Source: Microvirga thermotolerans (GTDB lineage Bacteria; Pseudomonadota; Alphaproteobacteria; Rhizobiales; Beijerinckiaceae). From it: DNA of 64,000 nt. Shown here one piece after another: positions 9,305-18,584 of this stretch. The stretch spans positions 1,084,001 through 1,148,000 of the forward strand of contig NZ_CP045423.1 of NCBI RefSeq assembly GCF_009363855.1, in the 5' to 3' direction. Made by a program: the position numbers and the translations under genes. Every line of letters begins with the position of its first letter. Within the stretch, counting starts at the first letter, position 1. Below the pieces are notes generated by a model. It was given only the letters and a program-made list of their open reading frames with translations. It searched no databases and was not told the DNA's origin.

Positions 9305-9847
9305 GGCGGGGTCTCCCTGCTGCGAGGCACGGGCGTCGTTCTAGCGTGAGGGGAGATGCGGCCGCGTGCAAGCGGGGCCGACAGGATGCCTTTCCTGGAT
9401 CCATGAGCGTCTCTTCCATCACAGGCGCCGGGCTCTTGCGGCCCGGTCGAGCGGTTGCGTCCGGCCGTTTCGGCTTGAACGGCGACGGGTCCGAGATTAG
9501 TTGCGCATGAAACCAGTGTCAACAAACGGACCCGTGGGATCCCGGCACGTCGTTGCCGGTCATGCCCCAAGGTGGTTCGCGTGGCGGACAATTTTGGGGC
9601 CCGAGAACCATGAGGAGGGGCGGTGAGGGATGTGACGTTGACCTGGAGAGGCTGCATGAGCCCTGCTTGCTGGCTTTTCCAGGCAAGACGATCCGCAGCG
9701 ACCTTCCATGCCGCTGTGGCTACGAGACGGTAAAACCGGAAGGACAACCAAACTCCAGGCCATGATCTCAGGTGAGAACCGGCGCTTGCAACTTATGGGA
9801 TAAGGCATGCCGCGAAACTTGAGCCACTGACCAAGAAAGATCGTGAC
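9305..9847. other. Gene-free stretch upstream of the MBL operon
   Basis: No convincing gene is seen here; short reading frames on both strands lack ribosome sites and family resemblance. The part near 9305-9340 must carry the promoter of the MBL-monooxygenase operon on the minus strand. The rest is probably degenerate sequence bordering the IS6 remnant. Confidence 0.5.
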
Positions 9848-10649
9848 GGCACTGTCACGGGAACAGCGGACAGGACACGGAGAAGCGCAGTAGGGTAGAG
9901 GTAGACGGCACATCCCCTGTTCTCGTCGCCAGTTCCCGCCCGAGATCATCCGGCATGCCGTCTGCCTCTACCTGCGCTTTACGCTCAGCGACCGTGATGT
10001 CGAGGATCTGCTTGCTGAACGCCGTCTCGATGTCTTGTATGGGCCGGTCCGGCGGTGGGACTCGAATTCGGACCAGCCTCTGCCTGTAATCTCCGTCGGT
10101 TGCGGCCCTGCTCCGCCGGTGCGTGACACCTGGATGAGATGGTGGTCTCGATCCGGGGCAGACGCATGTTTCTCTGGCGAACCGTCGACAGCGAGGGCAA
10201 GGTCCTGGCTGTCCTCGCCCAACCCGGGCGCAACGAAGCTGCTGCCCTGGAGCTCATGCGTAAACTCCTGAAGAAGTACGGTTTCGCTCTGAGCGTCCTT
10301 GTGGCTGACACGCTGGCGCCATAGGGGCAGCCCAGTCGATAACTGGGCCTCGCGGCGCGCCATGAGCAGGGTCTGCGCAAGTACATCCGGGTCGAGAATT
10401 CTCATCCGGTGGTGCGACGACGAGAGCGCAGGATGCAGGGCTTCAAGTCTCCCAGTTCAGCCCAGCTCTCTCTCGATCCATTCCGTCGTCTACAACAGCT
10501 TCGATCTTGAGCGTCATCTCGTCTCGCGCCGTTCGTTGCGCCTCTTCAGGGCCGAGGCTGCGGGCAATGGCCATCTGCGAGCGCTCTCGCTTGAATGAGG
10601 CCGCTCATCGGGCCCGTTGCAGCTCTACTTCAGTTCACATGACAGAGCC
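9848..10649 (+). mobile_element. Degraded IS6-family insertion sequence with both ends
   Basis: The left end at 9848 begins GGCACTGTCACGGGAACAG. The right end read inward from 10649 begins GGCTCTGTCATGTGAACTG. These agree at most of 19 positions, and the first eight bases of the left end are the IS26-type GGCACTGT. The 802-bp span fits the 750-880 bp of IS6 elements, and the transposase relic fills it. The flanking octamers (9840-9847 and 10650-10657) share about five of eight bases, a decayed target duplication at best. The element is dead. Confidence 0.75.
9915..10598 (+). pseudogene. IS6-family transposase, multiply frameshifted
   Basis: Stitched over three frames, the plus strand reads as an IS6 transposase. 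FPPEIIRHAVCLYLRFTLSD at about 9933 leads to VEDLLAERRLDV. After a shift, HLDEMVVSIRGRRMFLWRTV at about 10124 contains the first catalytic Asp. AALELMRKLLKKYGF is followed by ARHEQGLRK and ENSHPVVRRRERRMQGFKSP, and the end is ERHLVSRRSLRLFRAEA. At least one in-frame stop near 10119 and several indels interrupt it, so no active enzyme can be made. Confidence 0.85.
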
Positions 10650-10683
10650 GTCGAGAGGCCGTTGAACGCTTTAACGCGTCGCA

Positions 10684-10998
10684 TCAGTAGCAATGCAGGT
10701 GGGTCCAGATGTACCCGCACCGACCGCCCCCTCTGCCGTACCGGATGAACGTCTCACAGGCTCCGGCCTTGTTGGGCTTCTTGCACAAGGTCTGACAGAC
10801 GTACTCCGAACTGTAGCCCAAATGTCCCTCGGTTTCGCAGGCGAAGAACGTCTGGTCAGGGGTCACACTCTGGTCCTTGCACTGTTTTTCGTCCTGTCCC
10901 CAACAGACATTGTACTGCTCGACCTGCGCCAGCGTCCGATCGGGGACCGTTATCCCTACGGCGAACAAGAGGCTCATCACGGTTCGTCCCATCGGCAT
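10684..10998 (-). CDS. Small secreted cysteine-rich protein of unknown function
   Basis: A 104-residue protein with an N-terminal signal peptide (MPMGRTVMSLLFAVGITV ... LAQ) and eight cysteines in the mature part (VCWGQ, QCKD, FACE, VCQT, LCKK, ACET, RCGY, HCY). This suggests four disulfides and a periplasmic or extracellular location. The ATG at 10998 is chosen over the longer frame because GGAGG lies seven bases upstream and the signal peptide begins there. It sits 34 bases from the IS6 remnant in an accessory pocket. I do not recognise the family. Confidence 0.65.
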   Translation of the reverse strand: MPMGRTVMSLLFAVGITVPDRTLAQVEQYNVCWGQDEKQCKDQSVTPDQTFFACETEGHLGYSSEYVCQTLCKKPNKAGACETFIRYGRGGGRCGYIWTHLHCY

Positions 10999-11112
10999 GT
11001 TCAGCCTCCATGAACTTGCTGCGAGCACAGGACAGGCTTCGCACGGTGCTCCTCGGCTCGCCCCAATCATCGGCTCTTGCTGCTCCGTTCAGCGACAGTC
11101 TCGGCTACGCTC

Positions 11113-11730
11113 CTAATGTCCGCATCGGTCGGCTGCGGCAGGCGCCCCCGCATGACGGCTGTCTCTGATCGCAAGGTAGATCGCCTCCACATAGCCGATG
11201 AACCCGAGCTCCTCGCGGATATGCTCGCGGGCGGCAGGCACGTCCGCCGCACTCGTGGGCTCCTTGAGCTTGTCGCCGGCAGCGTGGGCGAAACGTTCCC
11301 GCACCCCATGCTCGATCTCGCGCGACAGGAACTCCAGTAGCGGCTCGGCCTTGCCGGTGGCCAGCGCCTGCTCCGCGGCAGGAATGGCTGGCCCGAAGTC
11401 GGTCCCGGCGGGCTTGAGCCCGGTGTGGGGGGCGCCCTCCCCAGCCCGATGCAGCCGCACGGCTGTCTCCATGAAGGAGCGATCGGCCAGTGCCTTCGCG
11501 TCAGGCCCGCCCGTCCGCACGGCCATGGCTTGGATGAAGGCCGTGGTCAGCTCCGGCTCCGCGGAGGCCGGGACATAGGGCAGGACGGCATTGACGTTGT
11601 GGGTGTCGAGCGCCCGAAGCGCGGCTGTGGCGACAGGGCCGCCAACCGCGTCGCAATGGGCTCGGGCGACCGGCACAATGCTCAGGCCGGCCCCAACGAG
11701 AGCCGCCATAAGGACAAGAGGCTTTGACAT
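11113..11730 (-). CDS. DUF6448 family exported protein
   Basis: A 205-residue protein with a clear signal peptide (MSKPLVLMAALVGAGLSIVP ending at ARA). The mature protein begins HCDAVGGPVATAALRALDTHN, which matches the DUF6448 family of periplasmic proteins of unknown function. The body is helical (FIQAMAVRTGGPDAKALADR, AAEQALATGKAEPLLEFLS) and ends RHAGAPAAADRCGH. The ATG at 11730 follows GGAGGCGAGA. The His-Cys-Asp start of the mature chain and His/Cys near the end hint at metal binding (inference). Confidence 0.78.
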   Translation of the reverse strand: MSKPLVLMAALVGAGLSIVPVARAHCDAVGGPVATAALRALDTHNVNAVLPYVPASAEPELTTAFIQAMAVRTGGPDAKALADRSFMETAVRLHRAGEGAPHTGLKPAGTDFGPAIPAAEQALATGKAEPLLEFLSREIEHGVRERFAHAAGDKLKEPTSAADVPAAREHIREELGFIGYVEAIYLAIRDSRHAGAPAAADRCGH

Positions 11731-11884
11731 TCTCGCCTCCGTTGGCCCGCGTTCACCCCCTTGTACAATCCGCATGCTGCCTGAACCCGCGCCCGCCGGA
11801 TTGCGATTTGTCAAAGACGGACATTCGTTGCCGATTCATTCCGCGATCCGTCGGGGCCTGGTGCCGAGGCAGGAGGGCCCCCGC

Positions 11885-12131
11885 ATGCGCAAGGCATGGC
11901 TCGGACAAGGCATGGCTCGGAACGGTCGTCCTGGTCGCCGTGATGGTTACAGGACTTGCCAGGGCAGGTTGCTTCGAGGTCTCACCGCGCGTCTGCGGCT
12001 CTCTCACCGGCCGCGCCCTCGTGCAGGTCGGATCGGTTCTCCGCTTTCAAACCGGTCCGTGCGAGATGGGATCTGGTTCTGCGCGATCAGGACGATCCTC
12101 AATTCCCGCGTTCCCGCCGGGCGCTTCATAA
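11885..12131 (+). pseudogene. Small exported-protein ORF broken by a 16-bp tandem duplication
   Basis: An ATG at 11885 with AGGAGGG upstream starts MRKAWLG and then loses frame. The 15-mer AAGGCATGGCTCGGA occurs at 11891 and again at 11907 (period 16). Removing one copy restores a textbook signal peptide (MRKAWLGTVVLVAVMVTGLA, then RAG) followed by CFEVSPRVCGSLTGRALVQV up to a stop at 12131. The product without the duplication would be an exported cysteine-containing protein of about 75 residues, of no family I recognise. The downstream part may be decayed further. Confidence 0.5.
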
Positions 12132-12182
12132 TACCGCCGCGCCTGTGAAGCGACGTGCGGGATGGAGGGATAAGCGCACAAG

Positions 12183-12318
12183 GAACGGCATGCAGATCGC
12201 CCGGCAAGGTTCGGGCAAACTGCGCCAGGAACACGTTCATGGCCGCGCTCGAGATCTGTGGGATCGTCAGCGCGAAGACCTCGCCGGCGGCAGGCCGCAT
12301 GGCCGCAACGATGTGCGC
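12183..12318 (-). pseudogene. IS630-family transposase fragment
   Basis: On the minus strand 39 codons from 12300 read MRPAAGEVFALTIPQ, then AAMNVFLAQFARTLP and DLHAV. This matches the segment of IS630-type DDE transposases just before the VLDGAGWH catalytic motif. Resemblance stops at the point where that motif should begin, and neither the rest of the catalytic domain nor an N-terminal half is recognisable. It is a short relic with no function as a transposase. Confidence 0.6.
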
Positions 12319-12733
12319 GGAGGGAAGGCCCCGGAGGCGCCCCGGTCACGCGGCGGTATCATGCGCAGGGCCATGCGTACCGCCTCTGTGCATCGGTACC
12401 GTGGGTGCAAAGGACTGAATCAAAAAGTATTTTTTGAATTTCGGCGCGAGGGTTGGACGGCGGAAAGGGGAGATTCGGACTCCCGAAACGAGTCGGGTCC
12501 ACCTGCGGTCGAGCGGGTCCTTATGTCCGTACGAACCGCTCTCCGCCTCGCCTGCATCGCATGGAGCGGAAAGGGCGGTGTCCTTCCTGGAGGATTCCGG
12601 TCATTAGGATCGCGCAAGCACGCTCATTTCGCCTATCGGAGAGACCAGATACGGGGTCCGCCCCGTCCCAACCCCGCCTGGACGGGCAGGTTTTTCGAGA
12701 GACAGGCGAGAGACCCATTTCGCTGAGGATGAA
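12319..12733. other. Gene-free stretch next to tRNA-Thr
   Basis: Short frames on both strands have no ribosome sites or family likeness. Part of it, around 12420-12445, is locally AT-rich (AAAAAGTATTTTTTGAA). It separates the transposase fragment from the 3' end of tRNA-Thr and is best read as decayed accessory DNA plus the tRNA trailer. Confidence 0.45.
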
Positions 12734-12808
<75 letters not shown>

Positions 12809-12871
12809 ATGCGTCGGGCGCGCCGGGTTACTGCCACAGGGCGGCGGCCGGCGCAAGATTGAAGTTCAAAT

Positions 12872-14098
12872 TTATTCCGCTGCGGCGGCCTTGGGGGCCA
12901 GGGGCAGGTTCAGGGCGGTCCAGACCTCCACCAGGGCGCGGGCCAGGGCGTCGATATGGGCGTCCGTGTGGAACGGGCCGGGGGTGATGCGCAGCCTCTC
13001 GGTGCCCCGGGGGACCGTGGGGTAGTTGATCGGCTGGATGTAGATGCCGTGCCGGTCCAGCAGGCGGTCCGAGGCCGCCTTGCAGGCCTCGGCGTCCCCC
13101 ACCATCACCGGCACGATGTGGGTCGTCGTGTCCAGGAGGGGCAGCCCGGCCCCGGAGAGGACCGCCTTGGTCCGGGCCACCTGGCGCTGGTGCCTCTGCC
13201 GCTCCACCGAGGAGGCCTTCAGGTGGCGCACCGAGGCGGTGGCGGCGGCCGCGATGGCCGGGGGAAGGGCGGTGGTGAAGATGAAGCCCGGGGCGAAGCT
13301 GCGCACGGCGTCGATCACCGCCCGGGAGGCCGCGATGTAGCCGCCCATGACGCCGAAGGCCTTGCCCAGGGTCCCCTCGATCACGTCGAGCCGGTGCATG
13401 GCCCCCTCGCGCTCGGCGATGCCGCCGCCGCGGGGGCCGTACATGCCGACCGCATGGACCTCGTCCAGGTAGGTCATGGCGCCGTAGCGCTCGGCCAGGT
13501 CGCAGACGGCGTGGATGGGGGAGACGTCCCCGTCCATGGAATAGACGCTCTCGAAGACGATGAGCTTGGGCCGGTCGCCGGCGGCCCGGAGGAGCTCCTC
13601 CAGGTGCTCCAGGTCGTTGTGGCGGAAGATCGCCTTCTCGCAGCCGGACTGGCGCACGCCCTCGATCATCGAGTTGTGGTTGAGGGCGTCCGACAGGACG
13701 AGGCAGTTCGGGATCAGCTTGGCGATGGTCGCGATGCCGGTCTGGTTCGAGACGTAGCCGGACGTGAAGACGAGGGCCGCCTCCTTGCCGTGAAGGTCGG
13801 CGAGCTCCGCCTCGAGGCCGACGATGGCGTGGCTGTTGCCGGAGATGTTGCGGGTGCCCCCGGCGCCGGTGCCGATCCGCCAGGCGGTTTCCACCATGGC
13901 GCGGGTCACGTCCCGGTTCTGGCCCATGCCGAGATAGTCGTTGGAGCACCAGACGGTGATGGGGCGCGGCCCGGCCGGGCTGTGCCAGATCGCCTCCGGG
14001 TAGCGGCCTGCGAGGCGCTCGATATCCGCGAAGACCCGGTAGCGCCTCTCTGCCTGGAGGCGGTCGAGGGCCGAGGTAAAGAACGCTTGATAATCCAT
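12872..14098 (-). CDS. hemA: 5-aminolevulinate synthase
   Basis: A 408-residue PLP enzyme of the alpha-oxoamine synthase family that condenses glycine with succinyl-CoA to 5-aminolevulinate, the first step of haem and tetrapyrrole synthesis by the C4 route of alphaproteobacteria. Glycine-rich [12 protein letters not shown] (about 77-88), [10 protein letters not shown] (about 212) and EGTLGKAFG with the PLP lysine at about residue 246 identify it. The start MDYQAFF is the usual one for the family; the adjacent upstream ATG at 14101 would add one Met. Length is normal. It is divergent from the small gene before murA. Confidence 0.95.
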   Translation of the reverse strand: MDYQAFFTSALDRLQAERRYRVFADIERLAGRYPEAIWHSPAGPRPITVWCSNDYLGMGQNRDVTRAMVETAWRIGTGAGGTRNISGNSHAIVGLEAELADLHGKEAALVFTSGYVSNQTGIATIAKLIPNCLVLSDALNHNSMIEGVRQSGCEKAIFRHNDLEHLEELLRAAGDRPKLIVFESVYSMDGDVSPIHAVCDLAERYGAMTYLDEVHAVGMYGPRGGGIAEREGAMHRLDVIEGTLGKAFGVMGGYIAASRAVIDAVRSFAPGFIFTTALPPAIAAAATASVRHLKASSVERQRHQRQVARTKAVLSGAGLPLLDTTTHIVPVMVGDAEACKAASDRLLDRHGIYIQPINYPTVPRGTERLRITPGPFHTDAHIDALARALVEVWTALNLPLAPKAAAAE

Positions 14099-14251
14099 CA
14101 TTTCACCGGATGCAGCCATGCACGCGCCATCATGGCGAAGCATGAACCAGACCTCATTGATCGCAGTCAATGCCGGAATGAGGAGATATTCCGATTGAGC
14201 CCCGCCTGCGAAGCCTATATTGGGTCGCGGCGACGATGGGTCGCGCGAAGC

Positions 14252-14419
14252 ATGGCCGGGGATAAATCGCAGGACAGGGTCGAGCGCCTCAAAGCCGCCC
14301 TGAAGGAGAATTTGAAACGGCGCAAGGCGCAGGCCCGGGGCCGCAAGGTTGCAAGCGGCCCTGGAACCGCTCATTCTGCGCCCAATGTTTCAAAGGAACG
14401 CGACGAGCCGTCCGACTAG
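14252..14419 (+). CDS. Small basic conserved protein upstream of murA
   Basis: A 55-residue, strongly basic protein beginning [20 protein letters not shown] and continuing [11 protein letters not shown]. Short proteins with this [19 protein letters not shown] pattern are found just before murA in other Hyphomicrobiales, which supports it being a real gene although the ribosome site (GCGAAG) is weak. One amphipathic helix is predicted from the sequence. Function is unknown; possible nucleic-acid or ribosome contact is only a guess from charge. Confidence 0.65.
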   Translation: MAGDKSQDRVERLKAALKENLKRRKAQARGRKVASGPGTAHSAPNVSKERDEPSD

Positions 14420-14475
14420 CCTGCCAGGGCGCCCGGGCGGCAGGGCTCGCCACAGTCTCAAGCAAGGGGATCTTC

Positions 14476-15765
14476 ATGGACCGCATTCGAATCCGGGGCG
14501 GCGCGCCTCTCACGGGCACGATTCCGATCTCAGGCGCCAAGAACGCGGCCCTGCCTCTCATGATCGCGAGCCTCCTGACGGAGGAGACCCTGGAGCTCGC
14601 CAACGTGCCGCGCCTGGCCGACATCTCGTCGCTCCTGCGCATCATGAGCAACCTGGGCGTGGATCACATGATCGCCGGCCGCCGCCCGGGCGAATCCACG
14701 GAAACCGGGCAGACGATCCGCCTCTCGGCCAAGTCCATCATCGACACCTGCGCGCCCTACGAGCTGGTCTCCACCATGCGGGCGAGCTTCTGGGTCATCG
14801 CGCCCCTCCTGGCCCGATTCGGCCATGCGCGGGTGTCGATGCCGGGTGGCTGCGCCATCGGCACGCGCCCGGTGGACCTGCTCATCATGGCCCTGGCCAA
14901 GCTCGGGGCCGCCATCGAGATCGACGGCGGCTACGTGGTCGCGACGGCGGCGAAGGGCCTCAAGGGCGCCGAGATCGACTTTCCGAAGGTGACGGTGGGC
15001 GGCACCCATGTGGCGCTCATGGCGGCGACCCTCGCGGAGGGAACCACCGTGATCCGTAACGCCGCCCGGGAGCCCGAGGTCGTCGACCTCGCCGAGTGCC
15101 TCGTGAAGATGGGCGCCAAGGTCCAGGGCGCCGGCACGTCCGAGATCGCGGTGGAGGGGGTCTCCCGCCTCGGCGGCGCGACTCACGAGGTGCTGCCCGA
15201 CCGGATCGAGACCGGCACCTATGCCATGGCCGTGGCCATGACGGGCGGGGACATCATGCTCGCCAACACCCGTCCGGAACTCCTGCAGTTCGCCCTGGAC
15301 GTGCTGGGCCAGGCGGGAGCGGACGTCACGCCCACCGTCGGCGGAATCCGCGTCCGTCGCAACGGCAACGGGATCCAGCCGGTCGACGTGACCACGGACC
15401 CGTTCCCCGGCTTCCCCACCGACCTGCAGGCCCAGTTCATGGCCCTCATGACCCGGGCCAACGGCACCTCCCGCATCCGCGAGACGATCTTCGAGAACCG
15501 GTTCATGCACGTGCAGGAGCTCGCCCGCCTCGGGGCCAGGATCCGTCTCGACGGCGACAGCGCCTATGTGGAGGGCGTACCGACCCTCAAGGGGGCGCCG
15601 GTCATGGCGACGGACCTGCGCGCCTCCGTGTCCCTGGTCATCGCCGGCCTCGCGGCGGAAGGGGAGACCACGATCAACCGGGTCTATCACCTCGACCGGG
15701 GGTTCGAGGCCCTGGAGACCAAGCTCGCGCGCTGCGGCGCCGACATCGAAAGGCTGAGGGGCTGA
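14476..15765 (+). CDS. murA: UDP-N-acetylglucosamine 1-carboxyvinyltransferase
   Basis: A 429-residue enzyme catalysing the first committed step of peptidoglycan synthesis, transfer of enolpyruvate from PEP to UDP-GlcNAc in the cytoplasm. The start MDRIRIRGG...[18 protein letters not shown] carries the conserved Lys-Asn pair, and [16 protein letters not shown] contains the PEP-adduct cysteine at about 126, the fosfomycin target. The C-terminal [19 protein letters not shown] is also typical. Full length. It opens a co-directional block with DUF2948, hisD, UPF0262 and a phosphatase. Confidence 0.96.
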   Translation: MDRIRIRGGAPLTGTIPISGAKNAALPLMIASLLTEETLELANVPRLADISSLLRIMSNLGVDHMIAGRRPGESTETGQTIRLSAKSIIDTCAPYELVSTMRASFWVIAPLLARFGHARVSMPGGCAIGTRPVDLLIMALAKLGAAIEIDGGYVVATAAKGLKGAEIDFPKVTVGGTHVALMAATLAEGTTVIRNAAREPEVVDLAECLVKMGAKVQGAGTSEIAVEGVSRLGGATHEVLPDRIETGTYAMAVAMTGGDIMLANTRPELLQFALDVLGQAGADVTPTVGGIRVRRNGNGIQPVDVTTDPFPGFPTDLQAQFMALMTRANGTSRIRETIFENRFMHVQELARLGARIRLDGDSAYVEGVPTLKGAPVMATDLRASVSLVIAGLAAEGETTINRVYHLDRGFEALETKLARCGADIERLRG

Positions 15766-15859
15766 GGCGCCGCGGCAGCGGTTGCAGGGGCCGGCGGTTG
15801 CACTCGGCGCATGGGCTCTCTACCTAGCCGTCAAGGCTTCAGCAACAGGTTCAAGGCTC

Positions 15860-16303
15860 ATGGATCTCCTGAAACTCGTCGCTCTCGACCGGGACGACCT
15901 CACCGTCATCTCGATGCATCTCCAGGATGCCATCGTGCGCGTCGGCGACATTGCCTATCTGCCGAAGGAGCGCTGCTTCGCCATCGTCGCCCGCCGCTTC
16001 GACTGGGAGGCAGGTCCCGACCAGCCGCCGCAGCGGCGCCTGACAGGCATGCATTTTCAGCAGGTCAAGGCGGTCCGCGTGCGCGGCATCGACCAGACGA
16101 ACAGGGACGCCGTGCTCAACCTTCTCGCCATCTCGTTCGAGGAGAAGGATCCGCCGTCGGGCACCGCCACCTTGATCTTCGCCGAAGGCGGGGCCATTCA
16201 GGTCGACGTGGATTGCATCGAGATGCAGATGAAGGACCTGGGACCCGTCTGGGCCGCCGAGAGCCGGCCCGCGCACGGCGAGACGTCGGCGGAGCCGATC
16301 TGA
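15860..16303 (+). CDS. DUF2948 family protein
   Basis: A 147-residue protein matching DUF2948, known almost only from alphaproteobacteria between murA and hisD. It starts MDLLKLVALDRDDLTVISMH, has RCFAIVARRFDWE, and ends with a beta-rich part containing ALNLLAISFEE-type strands (AVLNLLAISFEE) and LIFAEGGAIQVDVDCIE. The ATG at 15860 gives the family N-terminus; a longer frame upstream is unlikely. Its stop overlaps the hisD start (TGATG), so expression is coupled. Function is not known. Confidence 0.85.
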   Translation: MDLLKLVALDRDDLTVISMHLQDAIVRVGDIAYLPKERCFAIVARRFDWEAGPDQPPQRRLTGMHFQQVKAVRVRGIDQTNRDAVLNLLAISFEEKDPPSGTATLIFAEGGAIQVDVDCIEMQMKDLGPVWAAESRPAHGETSAEPI

Positions 16304-17595
16304 TGGCGCAAAGACTCGACGCGCGGGAGGCCGGCTTCGCGCAGGCCTTCGCCGCCCTCCTTTCGGCCAAGCGGGAAGTGTCGGAGGACGTGGACCAGGC
16401 GGTCCGCGCCATCATCGACGACGTGATCGCCCGCGGCGACGATGCGCTGATCGACTATACGCGCCGCTTCGACCATCTGGACCTCCGCCCGGAGGACCTG
16501 CGCGTCCGCGACGAGGAGATCGACGCCGCCGAGGCGCAATGCTCGCGGGAGACCCTCGACGCGCTCGCGCTCGCCAAGGAGCGGATCGAGATCTATCACC
16601 GCGCCCAGCGCCCGCAGGACTCGATGAGCACCGATTCCCTCGGCGTCACGCTCGGATGGCGCTGGACAGCGCTCGAATCCGTCGGCCTCTACGTCCCCGG
16701 CGGGCGGGCGAGCTATCCGTCCTCGGTCCTGATGAACGCCGTGCCCGCCAAGGTGGCCGGGGTGCCGCGGGTGGTCATGGTCGTGCCGACGCCGCGGGGC
16801 GAGACCAATCCCCTCGTCCTGGCGGCGGCGCGGCTCGCCGGGGTCGACGAAATCTTCCGCATCGGCGGTGCGCAGGCCGTCGCCGCCCTGGCCTACGGCA
16901 CGGCATCGGTCGCCCCGGTGAGCAAGATCGTGGGGCCCGGGAACGCCTATGTGGCTGCGGCGAAGCGCCGGGTTTTCGGGCAGGTCGGAATCGACATGAT
17001 CGCCGGCCCCTCCGAGGTGCTCGTCCTCGCCGATGCCCATGCCAATCCCGACTGGGTTGCGGCCGACCTCCTGGCCCAGGCGGAGCACGACCCCGTCGCC
17101 CAGTCGATCCTGGTGACCGACAGCCCCGCCCTGGCCGACGCGGTGGAAGCCGCCGTCCGGCGCCAGCTCGAAACCCTGCCGAAGGCCGAGATCGCCGGCG
17201 CGAGCTGGCGCGATTATGGAGCGATCATCCTGGTGGAGAGCCTTCGCGACGCCATCCCCCTCGTGGACCGGCTCGCGCCCGAGCACCTCGAAATCGAGAC
17301 GCAGGATCCGGAAGCCCTGGCGGCGAAGGTGCGGAACGCGGGCTCGATCTTCCTCGGCAGCCACACGCCGGAGGCCATCGGCGACTATGTGGGCGGCCCC
17401 AACCACGTCCTTCCCACCGCCCGGTCGGCGCGCTTCTCCTCCGGCCTCGGGGTGCTTGACTTCATGAAGCGCACCTCGATCCTGAAATGCGACCCGGGCG
17501 CGCTGAGAGCGCTCGGGCCGGCCGCCATCGCACTCGGGCGGTCGGAGGGGCTCGAGGGGCACGCGCGATCGGTGGCGATCCGCCTGAACCTGTGA
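16303..17595 (+). CDS. hisD: Histidinol dehydrogenase
   Basis: A 430-residue zinc enzyme that oxidises L-histidinol to L-histidine with two NAD, the last step of histidine synthesis. Landmarks are [55 protein letters not shown], the metal-binding Gln-His in [13 protein letters not shown], and GPNHVLPT near the end. It starts on the ATG overlapping the DUF2948 stop and is standard length. The UPF0262 gene follows 15 bases later. Confidence 0.96.
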   Translation: MAQRLDAREAGFAQAFAALLSAKREVSEDVDQAVRAIIDDVIARGDDALIDYTRRFDHLDLRPEDLRVRDEEIDAAEAQCSRETLDALALAKERIEIYHRAQRPQDSMSTDSLGVTLGWRWTALESVGLYVPGGRASYPSSVLMNAVPAKVAGVPRVVMVVPTPRGETNPLVLAAARLAGVDEIFRIGGAQAVAALAYGTASVAPVSKIVGPGNAYVAAAKRRVFGQVGIDMIAGPSEVLVLADAHANPDWVAADLLAQAEHDPVAQSILVTDSPALADAVEAAVRRQLETLPKAEIAGASWRDYGAIILVESLRDAIPLVDRLAPEHLEIETQDPEALAAKVRNAGSIFLGSHTPEAIGDYVGGPNHVLPTARSARFSSGLGVLDFMKRTSILKCDPGALRALGPAAIALGRSEGLEGHARSVAIRLNL

Positions 17596-17610
17596 CGGAT
17601 CGGAGGTCGC

Positions 17611-18096
17611 ATGGCGAGCGCAGGGAACGAGCGATGCCGGTTGGTCGCCGTCACGCTCGACGAGGCTTCCATCGGCCGGGGCAATCCGGACCAGGAGCAT
17701 GAGCGCGCCATCGCCATCTACGACATCCTGGAGGAGAACTTCTTCGCGCTGCCCCACTACGACGGCGGCCCTTACCTCCTCCACATCGGCCTGGTCGAGA
17801 AGAAGCTCTGTCTCGAGATCAAGGCCCAGGACGGCACTCCCCTCGTCACCCATCATCTGTCGCTGACGCCCTTCCGCAGGACGATCCGCGACTACGAGAT
17901 GATCTGCGACAGCTATTACAAGGCGATCCGGGAGGCGTCCGCCACCCAGATCGAGGCCATCGACATGGGCCGGCGCGGCCTGCACAACGAGGCCGCCGAG
18001 CTGCTGATGAAGCGCCTCGAAGGCAAGGTGATCCTCGATTTCGACACGGCCCGGCGCATCTTCACGCTGATCTTCGCCCTGCACTGGAAAGGCTGA
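17611..18096 (+). CDS. UPF0262 family protein
   Basis: A 161-residue protein of the UPF0262 family. It carries RLVAVTLDEASIGRGNPDQE, IYDILEENFF, HHLSLTPFRRTIRDYEMICD and HNEAAELLMKRL. The family is confined largely to alphaproteobacteria and always close to hisD. No catalytic motif or membrane segment is seen; it is probably cytoplasmic. The ATG at 17611 lies after GGATCGGAGG, a good ribosome site. Function is unknown. Confidence 0.9.
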   Translation: MASAGNERCRLVAVTLDEASIGRGNPDQEHERAIAIYDILEENFFALPHYDGGPYLLHIGLVEKKLCLEIKAQDGTPLVTHHLSLTPFRRTIRDYEMICDSYYKAIREASATQIEAIDMGRRGLHNEAAELLMKRLEGKVILDFDTARRIFTLIFALHWKG

Positions 18097-18098
18097 CG

Positions 18099-18584
18099 GT
18101 GGCGGAAACGCAGCCCAAGCGGGTTCATTCCGTCCTGTTCGTGTGCGCCATGAATGCAGTGCGCTCGCCCATGGCCGAGGCCATCGCGCGGCACTATTTC
18201 GGCAAGTCGATCTACGTCCAGTCCGCCGGCGTGCGGAAGGGGGAGCCCAACGCCTTCATGGTCGCCGCCCTCGACGAGATCGGGATCGACGGCAGCAAGC
18301 ACCGCCCGCGCACCCTGCACGAGCTGGAGGAGTGGGAGGGGCTCAACTTCGACCTCATCATCTCCCTCTCTCCCGAGGCCCACCACGCCGCCCTGGAGCT
18401 GACCCGCACCGTCGCCGCCGAGGTGGAGTACTGGCCGACCCCCGACCCGACCCTCGTCCAGGGGACCCGCGAGCAGGTCCTCGACGCCTATCGCAACGTG
18501 CGCGACGGGCTGTCCTACCGCATCCGGCTGCGGCTCAGGCAAGGGTCAGAACCCCAGCGCCCGAACGAGGCTGAGGGTTCCTAA
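18099..18584 (+). CDS. Low-molecular-weight protein-tyrosine-phosphatase family protein
   Basis: A 161-residue LMW phosphatase/arsenate-reductase-fold protein. The P-loop CX5R is C16-AMNAV-R22 in VLFVCAMNAVRSPMAEA. A late WPTPDPT holds the expected general-acid Asp-Pro. It starts with GTG at 18099, two bases after the UPF0262 stop. It belongs to the conserved murA-hisD block, so a housekeeping phosphatase role is more likely than arsenate resistance. The last 13 codons overlap the 3' end of convergent azlD. Confidence 0.85.
   Translation: MAETQPKRVHSVLFVCAMNAVRSPMAEAIARHYFGKSIYVQSAGVRKGEPNAFMVAALDEIGIDGSKHRPRTLHELEEWEGLNFDLIISLSPEAHHAALELTRTVAAEVEYWPTPDPTLVQGTREQVLDAYRNVRDGLSYRIRLRLRQGSEPQRPNEAEGS

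Noticed and set aside
10047-10075. tRNA-like 3' sequence (GTGGGACTCGAATTCGG)
   Set aside because: It looks like a tRNA T-arm, but the flanking bases form no cloverleaf and it falls in the conserved YGPVRRW region of the IS6 transposase relic.
12956-14419. 487-codon plus-strand frame over hemA
   Set aside because: Only its last 55 codons, starting at ATG 14252, look like a protein. The rest is antisense to hemA.
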